DNA of 64,000 nt from CAYLJJ01 sp964384025 (GTDB taxonomy: Bacteria; Myxococcota_A; Bradymonadia; UBA7976; UBA1532), in assembly GCA_964384025.1 (NCBI GenBank), contig CAYLJJ010000015.1:23655-87654 (forward strand), written 5' to 3'. The notes under the pieces are model-generated. The model was given only the letters and a program-made list of their open reading frames with translations. It was not told the DNA's origin and ran no database searches. This document shows positions 25,201 to 32,881 of the stretch, in pieces (the stretch's first letter is position 1; each line of letters starts with the position of its first letter). The position numbers were made by a program, and so were the translations under genes.

Positions 25201-28026
25201 ATCATCCTCCGCTTGAGCCCGCAGCTGCAAGTCAGCCCCAGTGGCCGCCTCCATTGGGATCTCAAAGCTCATCTCATAGGGCAGCTCCAGGTCTAGAGCC
25301 ACCTCCTCTCCATCCAGGAGCAAGCTGACCCGCTCGATATTGCGATTGGGGCCTGGGCGAGCATCAACCAGGACACTGATGCTCTCTCCCTGTGTAGTGC
25401 TGCGCTCTCCCTGAGGCCGGATAAAACGCAGTTGAGGAGCTTGGGCGCCTAGGATCTGAACTTGGCAGAGGGCAGTAGCCTCAGCCTCTTCATCATCTAC
25501 GACCGTCAAGGCAACCTCAAAAGTCCCAGAGCGCTCGTAGGTATAGGAGAGGTTCTCCCGCGTCCCTGTATGGATCAGCTGGCTGTCATCTCCCATAGAC
25601 CAGAGAAAGGCGCTGATCTCTCCATCAAGGTCCAAGCTCTCCGCGCCGCTGAACTCCAAAGCATCTCCCTCACGCCCCGACTCTGGACAGCTCAATTGAA
25701 CCTCTGGGGCTTGATTGGGCAGGGGCACCACGGTGATCAAGCTGGAGGCGCTGAGGCCCGCAAGCTCAGCGAAGATCTCCGCCTCTCCCAGCGCTATCGC
25801 CTCGACAACCCCTCTTCGCACCACCGCGACAGTTTCATCGGTCGAGAACCAAGCAACCCCCTCTGGAGCAGAACCTTCAGAGCCATCTGAGAAGTGAGCG
25901 CGCAGCTCCAACTCGAAGAGATCTCCTAGGATGATGGCTGTAGCCTCAGGGCTCAGGCTCAAGCTGATCAGCTCCGCTTCATTGACCAGAAGAGGCAGCG
26001 ACTCGCTCTGGATCCCCTCCCGCTCTGCCTGCACCTCCAAAGCTCCTGGCGCGCGGCTCAAGAGCAAACCAGGCACCTCAGGACTGAAGACCCCTCGCTC
26101 CTCATCAAGGCTCAACCAGCTCACTTGGCGGCTGAGATCTCGCTCACTGCCATCAGCATAGTGCCCCAAAGCGTTGATCTGGAGACTCTCTCCCAGAGAG
26201 ATCTCAGCAGACTCAGAGGAGAGCTGGATAGAGAGCAGCTCAGGGGCGCTCACCGAGATGGGGATCTGAAGGCCCAAGCCCCCAAAGCTGAGGTTGATCT
26301 CTGTCTCACCAGCGGAGCGCCCCTCCACCAATCCCGCCTCAACCTGAGCCACATCCTCACGGGCGCTCTGCCACTCGGTGCTCTGGGTAACCTCAACGCG
26401 ACTTCCATCCCCATAATGAGCCCAGACCCTAAGCTGCTGTTGAGCACCCGCGCTCAGCTCAAGGGATTCAGGTTCAGCCTCCAAGGAGAGGAGCAGCGCC
26501 CCACCAACCTCGATCAGGAGAGCCTCAGCCTCCAGCCCCTCCCAGCGAGCTGAGATAAGAGCCTCACCTGAGCTCAGGCCCTCAACGCTCCCCCCTTGAA
26601 CTTGAGCGATGGTGGGAGCGCTGCTCTGCCACTCCACCCGCTCGCTGACCTCCTCCTCACGTCCATCAGAGAACCGCGCGAAGGCTTGAAAGGGGGCCTG
26701 CTCTCCAGCTGCGAGCTGCTCAGGGCCTGTTAAACGCAGAGAGATTGGCACCGCTGAGAGAATCTCTAAGCGCGCAGGGGCGCTGATGATCTCTCCCTGC
26801 TGAGCGCGCAGTAAGCCGCGACCTTCTGCATGGGCCAATAGCTCCCCAGGAGACTCCAGAGAGGCCAACTCAGGAGCATCCCAGAGCCACTCAACACCAC
26901 CGGTTAGATCGCGTCGATCTCCATCGCTGAAGATCCCCTCCGCCGAAAACTGGCTGCGCAGCCCAACAGGGATCTCAGCGCTCTCAGGAGTGATTCTCAG
27001 CTCCAGAAGCTCTGCGGTGGTCACGCTCACCACTGCGGGCAGAGAGACCCGCTCATTAAAGCGGGCGGTGATCCGCGTCTCTCCCTCAGCGTGAGCGCTC
27101 AGGCGTCGCCCCTCTAGGGTGCCCACCAAGGGATTGCTGCTGCTCCAGCTCGCCTGTTCGCTGACCTCAGCGCGGCTGCCATCATTGAAATGTGCCCAGG
27201 CTCTGAAATCGACAGATTGACCCACAGGGAGCACAAACTCCTCTGGCTGAATCTCCAAGCTGAGCACCTGTACCGCCTCTACTGATGCGGTCACAGGCAG
27301 GGCGCTGATCTCTCCCAAGCGGGCGGTGATCCGTGCCTCTCCTGCCTCCAGCGCTACTAGGGCGATCCCCTCCGCTTCTATCCCTCCCAGAGCGGCAACC
27401 CCAGAGTTGCTGCTGCGCCAATCGACCTGAGCGCTGACCTCCTCTTGAACACCATCGCTGTAGTTGGCCCAGGCTTGAAGGAGGATGACCTGCCCCACGA
27501 TCAGATTGATCTCCTGAGGCTCGATATTGAGAGAGAGCAGCCTGATGGGAGCAGCATCTAGGGGCTGGCCCTCATCTGGAGGGAGGTCAAGATCAAGGGG
27601 AAGTAGATCCTGGGCGATGAGATCCTGAAGCGGAATAAGATCCTGAGATGGACCCTCGTCAGGCTCAGCATCTGGCATTGGCCCCTCATCTGGCATCGAC
27701 CCCTCATCTGGCCCAGAATCTGGCTCTGATCCTTCATCTGGCCCAGCATCTGGCTCTGATCCCTCATCTGGCCCAGAATCTGGCTCTGATCCTTCATCTG
27801 GCCCAGCATCTGAGGTCATATCGAAAGGAACCCCTAGATCTGGGGCTCCCTGATCTGGGGCTCCCTGATCTGGGGCTCCCCCCAGATCTGAGGCTGCGTC
27901 CATCTTCTGGATGCTCTGAAAATCCCCCTCACTTCCATCCAGACTTCTTAGATCTAGAGCGCTCTCGCTTCCAGCATCACAGGCCAACAGCAGCAGCGCA
28001 GCCCAAAGCCAAATCCCTCTCCTCAT
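22201..28026 (-). CDS. Giant lipoprotein with Big, PKD and right-handed beta-helix domains
   Basis: The ATG at 28026 follows AGGGGG. It starts MRRGIWLWAALLLLACDAG, a lipoprotein signal with Cys14 (1941 residues). A PDxGxDEGSEPD linker reaches about residue 150. Seven Big-type domains of about 90 residues follow, each starting like LSLxIxPExxxL and containing FSDGxxxEV. Next come a PKD domain (DLDGEISAFLWSMGDDS), a linker domain and a second PKD (LEVRWDFEDDGIWD). The last 800 residues hold two parallel beta-helix segments, each introduced by a similar strand block (GDVILPSEQLT-like, then DQDGDEVGD). Two insertions with DNNSGSSSQYSS and NNRSCCTGTSM recur in both helices. This is an outer-surface protein, perhaps polysaccharide-binding or degrading, but no catalytic set was identified. 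Confidence 0.88.
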   Translation of the reverse strand: MRRGIWLWAALLLLACDAGSESALDLRSLDGSEGDFQSIQKMDAASDLGGAPDQGAPDQGAPDLGVPFDMTSDAGPDEGSEPDSGPDEGSEPDAGPDEGSEPDSGPDEGSMPDEGPMPDAEPDEGPSQDLIPLQDLIAQDLLPLDLDLPPDEGQPLDAAPIRLLSLNIEPQEINLIVGQVILLQAWANYSDGVQEEVSAQVDWRSSNSGVAALGGIEAEGIALVALEAGEARITARLGEISALPVTASVEAVQVLSLEIQPEEFVLPVGQSVDFRAWAHFNDGSRAEVSEQASWSSSNPLVGTLEGRRLSAHAEGETRITARFNERVSLPAVVSVTTAELLELRITPESAEIPVGLRSQFSAEGIFSDGDRRDLTGGVEWLWDAPELASLESPGELLAHAEGRGLLRAQQGEIISAPARLEILSAVPISLRLTGPEQLAAGEQAPFQAFARFSDGREEEVSERVEWQSSAPTIAQVQGGSVEGLSSGEALISARWEGLEAEALLIEVGGALLLSLEAEPESLELSAGAQQQLRVWAHYGDGSRVEVTQSTEWQSAREDVAQVEAGLVEGRSAGETEINLSFGGLGLQIPISVSAPELLSIQLSSESAEISLGESLQINALGHYADGSERDLSRQVSWLSLDEERGVFSPEVPGLLLSRAPGALEVQAEREGIQSESLPLLVNEAELISLSLSPEATAIILGDLFELELRAHFSDGSEGSAPEGVAWFSTDETVAVVRRGVVEAIALGEAEIFAELAGLSASSLITVVPLPNQAPEVQLSCPESGREGDALEFSGAESLDLDGEISAFLWSMGDDSQLIHTGTRENLSYTYERSGTFEVALTVVDDEEAEATALCQVQILGAQAPQLRFIRPQGERSTTQGESISVLVDARPGPNRNIERVSLLLDGEEVALDLELPYEMSFEIPMEAATGADLQLRAQAEDDRAELGLSEPILLHVENALPIAEFVAVPFDIRWLRLDASGVQDDTTANEALEVRWDFEDDGIWDTAFNTEKLITHEYAEEGDYSIRMQVRDNIGQLSEIRREVSFQDQRVVFGEIESQVWFGTVIVTGDVILPSEQILTIAEGTRVLFAHVDQDGDEVGDLSLRVQGQLIVEGSVNAPVIFSAYGEEGWPGAWAQISTEAEGRLEISHARIEYANIGLKLQGASCTLEEVKVQDSLSTGVYISGAQESSFRDLQILRAGEQGLRISGTGAQFNTLRIQESAEQGFYCFRGEPEIEELFVSGGESHALELIDCQTQIQRGTLNDNQGDGLRALGGNLGVVELLSSFNERGVSLRRDVQADLRHCDLRENRAEGLEIIALGDLQPRVTAQRNNIHSNATEGSHRYEIVAGGLPSVTDNNSGSSSQYSSTWHAPEGALIHSLDYQFVRGSRGDGAVLDQGGNILASRNSNFSGSLDLSTREVTAIRTQANNRSCCTGTSMSIHKVILYFPAEGHQVVLGHEGESSDLRENYFGVYPEVLEAISFMRPNNLNLQGFVGRPFDESWETGPYFGGRELEGITEWSGIIYVSGDVTIPEGSTLNIHPGTQILVAPIDQEGDELGDYMIRVDGAANLEGSLEEPLIFRADREEGAQSLWYGLDLRGAQNQLRHALIQDAYTGLSLRADQAQAQDLQLSGNRQGILVGSGEPELERISVRGGTFGIQFSAGARLSVATIEGHSGWGIYMEDNVEILDTLISENGGLGVDIRGENNRMDYCEISHNGDQGLQLLGAAGLEMDHSVVSYNAGSGFWLRSSQDNHPQARINDCNILGNAAGEAPLAKAAHLIDPGGSLRVTDNNSGSSSQYSSYYALEHPAYEVYAQFIRGSRGEGDIWDPEGTVTSTWSTNSEGWVSLGRSASRLRVRANNRSCCTGTSMIVHSLRCLEEGLAGLEMSAGIYATDRVNAQGNYWGLFPDVSAHIREVQIHSLDFSGFQPMPLRDIGPREAP
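27699..27812 (-). repeat. 30-bp tandem repeats encoding the SEPDxGPDEG linker
   Basis: A unit of about 30 bases (plus-strand form tctggctctgatccttcatc plus tggcccagca) occurs three to four times with single-base changes. It lies in the acidic linker of the giant lipoprotein. A shorter 15-base repeat (tctggggctccctga) follows at about 27839-27885. Confidence 0.85.
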
Positions 28027-28575
28027 CAAGCCCCCTTGAACAGATGAGCACTCATCCTCCAGAGAGCTGTGCTTCAATTCAAGCCGTTTGGTCAAAATTT
28101 CACCTTGGGTGATTTCTCTATAGTTTAGACTGAGATGAGGAGGGCACCGAGGGCCTCACAGCATCTATCGGGTTACGAAAACCACAGATCTGAAAGAAGC
28201 CCTCGATGATGTCAGCAGCCTAGGAGATCAGGAGTAGGGAAGCCAACCCCAAGAACGCTGATGAAATGTTCAGGCACATCAAAGAATGGGTGGGCGGAGT
28301 ATAGGTCGCAATATCGAGATACTCTTCCATTTGGCGAGGATATTAACCGATGGTATATTTGAGGCATACAGCCTATAATTTGTTGTTATTTGAACATTCT
28401 CAATTTGGCCAATTTTTTTTTATAGAAACACCAAAATCAATGGTCTTAATGAAACAAAATCGATTTGCTAAGCGAACTATCTCACTGAATACAGCCCCCT
28501 TCTGGATCTTAAGAAGGGACTGTAAGGAGCCAAGGGTTCATGTAGGATACAAGTGATTTTTCAAGGAGAGTCTCA
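28027..28575. other. Divergent intergenic region
   Basis: These 549 bases separate the minus-strand giant lipoprotein from the plus-strand HEAT-SpoU gene. The right half is AT-rich. A good sigma-70-like promoter lies at 28331-28359. A 68-codon frame at 28350-28556 has no ribosome site and looks like chance. Confidence 0.5.
28331..28359 (+). promoter_or_regulatory. Candidate sigma-70 promoter
   Basis: TTGGCG and TATATT are separated by 17 bases. It faces the HEAT-SpoU gene, whose start is about 217 bases downstream. A second -10-like TATAAT lies at 28374-28379 without a good -35. Confidence 0.4.
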
Positions 28576-29982
28576 ATGAAACCTGAGCATAAGGCCAAGC
28601 TGGAGTTGGCCCTAGAACGAGCCCTCTATGAGCCTGATCCGGTCATCCGCGATGAGGCTCGGGGTCTGCTCGCTCGCGAAAGCCAAGCCCCCCAACTCAA
28701 ACAACTTATCCGCCTCCTGGATACCCGCCAACGAAGGACACGACGACGCGCCGCTCGTGTCCTCTCCGAGGTTGAGCCTGCCCAGGCCAGAGAGATCCTC
28801 GTCGAGGCCCTGAGAGATCAGGAGCGGAGCCCCCGACTGCGGGCCAGCGTCGCCCGTGTCCTGAGTATCCTTTTTCCTCGCGGTGAACCGGTCCTGGCTG
28901 AGGGCCTTCAAGATCCAGAGCCTCAACTGCGCCGCGCCTGTGCAACCACCGCTGCCCCACCTGAGGCTCTAGAGCGTGCCCTGGCTGATCAAGAGCTTAG
29001 GGTGGTCACCCGCGCCGCCGAAGCTCTAGAGGCTCTGGAGCATCTGCCCTCTCTAGAACTGCTCCAGCAGACGACACATCAACCTGAGGCCCTGTTGAGG
29101 CTGCTGGCGCGGCGTGAGCCCCAAGCTCCAACCCTGCTCGACGCCGCAAAGAGGGGGGAGCAGGTCGCCCTTAACCACCTCCAGGATCTTGAGCTGCTGC
29201 AAAGCTTGCTCAAGGGGCCTCATCGAGTCCAAGCCGCTTGGGGCTTATCCAGGTTGCGAGCGGTCCCAGAGGTCCTCGCTCAAGATCCTGATCCTCAGGT
29301 GCGCGCCGCAGCCGCGCGAGGGCTCTTTCCTGAGAACCCCGCTTTGGCTCTCCTCTGTCAGGACCCTGATCCAGGAGTCGCCTGGATGGCGCAGCGAGCT
29401 GTTCAAGGGGCTTTTGGAGCTGAGGTCCTAGAGCGTCGTTTAGGCGCTCACCCTCGCAGCCATCTCCCCTCAGCTCAGCCCCCCTACGGTCTGCGCCCTC
29501 AGGATCAGCGACCTGAACTCAAGCGAGCAGAGGCGGCTCTCGCGCTCTGTCATAACCGCTTTGATATTAACCTGGGGGTAGCGGTGCGCAGCGCTGAGGC
29601 TGCAGGGCTCCGTGAGGTCTTTCTCTTAGGGCGTGGGGATCTCTTTCGTAGCCCCGCTCGGGGCACTGATCAAGTCTTGAATATTCAACATGTCAAGGAT
29701 CCAGAGGCCCTCCTTCAGAGAGCGCGGGCGCGAGGCTATCAGCTTGTCGCTGTGCAGCAGACCCCAGATAGCCTCTCCTATCTTGAGGCGGTCTATCCAC
29801 CCCGCCCTCTCTTTATCCTGGGCGCTGAGGATACAGGGATCCCCTCACGCCTGCGTCACGCGGCCGATTTGGTCGTGGAGATCCCGATGTTTGGGCTGAT
29901 CGACAGTCTCAATGTCGCCGCTGCAGCCACCACAGTGATGATGTACTGGAGCGGGCGCCGAGCAATGCAGGAAGAGCGCTGA
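28576..29982 (+). CDS. HEAT-repeat protein fused to a SpoU/TrmH-family RNA methyltransferase
   Basis: This is a 468-residue protein. AAGGAGAG precedes the ATG. The first 290 or so residues are HEAT-like helix pairs (DPVIRDEARGLLARE, TRRRAARVLSEVEPAQA, SPRLRASVARVLS, DPQVRAAAARGLF). The C-terminal 150 residues have the three SPOUT motifs: NRFDINLGVAVRSAEA, LFILGAEDTGIP and IPMFGLIDSLNVAAAATT, with the knot-forming SLNVAAA. It would methylate the 2'-OH of a ribose in tRNA or rRNA using SAM. The fusion with HEAT repeats is unusual and may help RNA or protein binding. TGATG overlap with the cupin gene follows. Confidence 0.92.
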   Translation: MKPEHKAKLELALERALYEPDPVIRDEARGLLARESQAPQLKQLIRLLDTRQRRTRRRAARVLSEVEPAQAREILVEALRDQERSPRLRASVARVLSILFPRGEPVLAEGLQDPEPQLRRACATTAAPPEALERALADQELRVVTRAAEALEALEHLPSLELLQQTTHQPEALLRLLARREPQAPTLLDAAKRGEQVALNHLQDLELLQSLLKGPHRVQAAWGLSRLRAVPEVLAQDPDPQVRAAAARGLFPENPALALLCQDPDPGVAWMAQRAVQGAFGAEVLERRLGAHPRSHLPSAQPPYGLRPQDQRPELKRAEAALALCHNRFDINLGVAVRSAEAAGLREVFLLGRGDLFRSPARGTDQVLNIQHVKDPEALLQRARARGYQLVAVQQTPDSLSYLEAVYPPRPLFILGAEDTGIPSRLRHAADLVVEIPMFGLIDSLNVAAAATTVMMYWSGRRAMQEER

Positions 29983-30932
29983 TGCAGAACCTTATCCACA
30001 CAGAGTCGCTGCCCTGGATCCCCTTTGAGGCCCCTGTCCCTGGTTTTCGCAGCCAGAGCCGCGATTTTAATCTGCCTCTGGAGCGCCTAAGCGCTCACCT
30101 AGAGCTGCTCCCTCCCGCCGCGCTCAGCGCTCCTCTACACCATCATCTGTTGGAGGAGGAGGCGTTCTTTCTGCTGAGCGGGGAGCTGACCCTCTGTGAG
30201 CGAGATCCTCAGGGAGCGCGGCGAGAGCGCCTCCTGCGTCCAGGGGAGCTGGCGCTCTGGCCCTCGGGCTGCGCCTGGGCTCATCAGTTTCGTAACGACG
30301 GTGAACTTCCTGCTCATTTCTTGGCTCTCTCCAACCGGGTTCCAGGGGACCTCTGCTTCTATCCCAATACAAGCAAGCTCTATTTGCGAAGTCTCCCAGA
30401 GGTGGGTCGCTTTGAGAGTTTGGAGTTTAAGCCCCCAAAAGAGGGGCCTTTACCCGCCCTCCTTGATCCTTCGCTGCTTTCTGAGCAGGAGCAAGCACCT
30501 GGTTGCCTGGTGCGTGATCTCTCACAAGCAGGAGGCGCAAGGCAGCTCTCTTTGAGCCTGCTCCAGCTGGCTCCAGGAACCAAGAGCGGCCCTCTTAAAT
30601 GGCACAGCCTGGAGGAGGAGCTGATCTACATTCTGGAGGGGCAAGTAAGGCTCAGGCAGTGGCGAGGAGGGCGTGATGCGCTCAAGCGCCCCAGCTTTCA
30701 GAACCCTCAAGAGGAGCTGCGCCTTATGGGTCCTGGAGATCTGGCCTTCTTCTCTCCCAAAGAGCCCCTCGCTCATCAACTCTGTGCTGAGAGAGAGGTG
30801 AAGCTGCTGCGCCTTAGGGAGGAGCGCCCAGGTGATCTCTGCCTTTTCCCCGAGCTGGGGAAGCTCTCTGCCCCTCTGATTCAGCTCAGCGGCCGGTTTC
30901 AGCCTGCGGACTATTGGGCAGGAGAGTCTTGA
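29982..30932 (+). CDS. Double cupin protein
   Basis: This 316-residue protein has two similar cupin halves. The first reads APLHHHLLEEEAFFLLSGEL with RPGELALWPSGCAHQF-type second motif, and the second reads GPLKWHSLEEELIYILEGQV with GPGDLAFFSPKEPLAHQL. Both contain the His and Glu ligands of the metal site, although the first motif of the second half has fewer His. LPGDLCFYPNTSKLYLR and RPGDLCLFPELGKL also recur. Likely a sugar- or small-molecule-binding or isomerising protein. It is coupled to both neighbours by start/stop overlaps. Confidence 0.85.
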   Translation: MQNLIHTESLPWIPFEAPVPGFRSQSRDFNLPLERLSAHLELLPPAALSAPLHHHLLEEEAFFLLSGELTLCERDPQGARRERLLRPGELALWPSGCAWAHQFRNDGELPAHFLALSNRVPGDLCFYPNTSKLYLRSLPEVGRFESLEFKPPKEGPLPALLDPSLLSEQEQAPGCLVRDLSQAGGARQLSLSLLQLAPGTKSGPLKWHSLEEELIYILEGQVRLRQWRGGRDALKRPSFQNPQEELRLMGPGDLAFFSPKEPLAHQLCAEREVKLLRLREERPGDLCLFPELGKLSAPLIQLSGRFQPADYWAGES

Positions 30933-31468
30933 ACTCTCTGGATGAACATCTCTTTCTTTATCTGGCAAGCTTCAGGCACCCCGCCCTAGAGTCTTTGGCG
31001 GAGATCATCAACTCTCCCCTCTGGATTATCCTCCCTGCTTCGTTGGCTCTGCTCTGGGGCCTAAAGCAGCGCCATTGGAGGCTCTTAAGGCGACTCCTGG
31101 CTCTGAGCATCCTCCTGATCCTCAGCAACCTAAGCTGTGACCTCCTCAAGGCGGCGACGGCGCGGCCTCGTCCTCGGGAGCTGATCCCTGGGTTCTCTCC
31201 ACCCCCAAGAGCACGGCCGCTGCGCAGCTTCCCCTCAGCCCATGTGGCCAATACCAGTGCCCTCCTTATCCTAGCCCACGCCTTCTGGCCTAAGATCCCC
31301 AACCCCCTCCTCTTGCTTATCCCCTGGATGGTGGCCCTGGCCCGCCTCTATGTGGGGGCGCACTGGCCCAGCGATCTCCTGATGGGCGCGCTCCTGGGAG
31401 CCTTGATAGCCTGGAGCGCCCTGAGGATCAGAGCCCTCTTAGATAAAAAAAGTCGGGGGGCTCTCTGA
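30929..31468 (+). CDS. PAP2-family membrane phosphatase
   Basis: I chose the TTG at 30929, which overlaps the cupin stop (TTGA) and follows AGGAG; a TTG at 30914 has no such site. The 179-residue protein has about five transmembrane helices. The PAP2 triad is complete: KAATARPRP (KxxxxxxRP), FPSAH (PSGH type) and RLYVGAHWPSD (SRxxxxxHxxxD type). It would dephosphorylate a lipid phosphate, such as undecaprenyl pyrophosphate or phosphatidate, on the outer face of the inner membrane. Confidence 0.9.
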   Translation: MNSLDEHLFLYLASFRHPALESLAEIINSPLWIILPASLALLWGLKQRHWRLLRRLLALSILLILSNLSCDLLKAATARPRPRELIPGFSPPPRARPLRSFPSAHVANTSALLILAHAFWPKIPNPLLLLIPWMVALARLYVGAHWPSDLLMGALLGALIAWSALRIRALLDKKSRGAL

Positions 31469-31506
31469 AGATTGAGCTGGGGGCTCTCTTCCTGTACACC
31501 CAGCCC

Positions 31507-32850
31507 GTGAACAGCGCGCGCTCTATCGGCCCTTGGGGGGCTCTCTCCATCGTGGCAGGTTCCATGCTGGGCATCGGAATCTTCCTCTCTCCTGTAGAGA
31601 TGGCTCGTTCAGTGAGCGCTCCCATCTTTTTCCTGAGTTGGATCTTGGTGGGGATCATCGTCCTGGGAGGAGCCCTGGCCTACGCTGAGTTGGGCGTGCG
31701 CTTCCCAAAGGCGGGAGGAGATTACGTCTTCCACCGTGAGGTCTTTGGCCCCTCTGTAGCTTTCGCCACCGGTTGGACCCTCTTCGCCGCCATCTTCTCC
31801 GGCTCCATCGCAGCGGTGGCCGTGGCCCTCTGCCAATATCAGCTCAGCACCCTGACGGGCTGGGATCTCAACGCGGCGCTGCTGGGTCCCATCAACGGCG
31901 CCCAGTTCCTGGGGGCTCTGGTGATCCTCCTGCTCACGCTCCTCAATTTGCGAGGATTGAAGCTTTCGGCGCGCTTCCAGCAGTTCGCCATCTTGATCCC
32001 CATCGCTCTGCTCTTCCTCCTGGCCCTCTTCGCCATCGCCTTTGGTCCAGAGAGAGCAACGGCAGCGCCCCGGGTGCTCCCCTTGAGCCTCAAGGGGCTC
32101 ATCGCAGCTTATCTGGCGGCCTATTTTGCCTACTCAGGCTGGAACGCGATCATCTATGTGGCTGGAGAGGTCGATAAGCCCAAGCTGAACCTCCCCAGAG
32201 CGCTCTTGGGAGGCACCCTCCTCGTCAGCCTCCTCTATCTGGTGATGAACAGCGCCTTTGTGGAGGTCTTGGGAATGCGAGGTCTGGCTGAGGCTGGAGA
32301 AGCGGGAAGCGCCTTAGCCTTGGCCTTGGGAGGTCCAGGGATGCGGCAGGCGATGAACTTCCTGATCCTGACCTGTCTCCTCGCTACTCTCAACAGCAGC
32401 ATCCTGGGGGGCGCGCGGGTGGTCTATGCCATGGCCCTCGATGGGGTCTTCCTGCGCCGCGCGGGGCACCTTGATCCCAAGACTGGCGCTCCCAGCTTTG
32501 CCCTCTGGCTCCAAGCGGGCTGGTCCATCATCCTGATCCTGAGCAATCGCTTTGAAGCTCTCCTCCTGGCGGTCAGTTTAGCGATGATCATCACCGGCTC
32601 CCTCACTGTCCTGGCCTACTTCCTCCTTGGAGAGAGCCGGGCGCCCCAGGGCTGGCGGCGCCTGCTCCTCCCTTGGCTGCCGGGCCTCTATCTCCTGGCC
32701 AGCCTAGTGGTTATCAGCGCCCAACTTGTGGAAAGCTTCAGGGGTGATTCAAGCAGCCTCAGCCCTCTCCTGGGCTTGGCAGTTATCTTCACCGCCTATC
32801 TCTTTCACGCCGCTTGGCGGCGTCACTTCAGTCTCGCAAATCAACGCTAA
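31507..32850 (+). CDS. APC-family amino acid permease
   Basis: This 447-residue protein has about 12 transmembrane helices. The APC start is clear: IGPWGALSIVAGSMLGIGIF, with the GSMLGIGIF substrate-binding loop, then AYAELGVRFPKAGGDYVF and YFAYSGWNAIIYVAGEVD, the helix 6 motif. The GTG at 31507 lacks a ribosome site; a start further upstream near 31471 is possible. Related LAT-type transporters exchange amino acids. Confidence 0.9.
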   Translation: MNSARSIGPWGALSIVAGSMLGIGIFLSPVEMARSVSAPIFFLSWILVGIIVLGGALAYAELGVRFPKAGGDYVFHREVFGPSVAFATGWTLFAAIFSGSIAAVAVALCQYQLSTLTGWDLNAALLGPINGAQFLGALVILLLTLLNLRGLKLSARFQQFAILIPIALLFLLALFAIAFGPERATAAPRVLPLSLKGLIAAYLAAYFAYSGWNAIIYVAGEVDKPKLNLPRALLGGTLLVSLLYLVMNSAFVEVLGMRGLAEAGEAGSALALALGGPGMRQAMNFLILTCLLATLNSSILGGARVVYAMALDGVFLRRAGHLDPKTGAPSFALWLQAGWSIILILSNRFEALLLAVSLAMIITGSLTVLAYFLLGESRAPQGWRRLLLPWLPGLYLLASLVVISAQLVESFRGDSSSLSPLLGLAVIFTAYLFHAAWRRHFSLANQR

Positions 32851-32881
32851 AAACACTGGTCTGTGAGGAAAAGGAGCGATC

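Noticed and set aside
27558..28112. Repeat-rich frames over the acidic linker of the giant lipoprotein
   Set aside because: Products such as LAQNLALILHLAQ come from reading the PDEGSEPD repeat out of frame.
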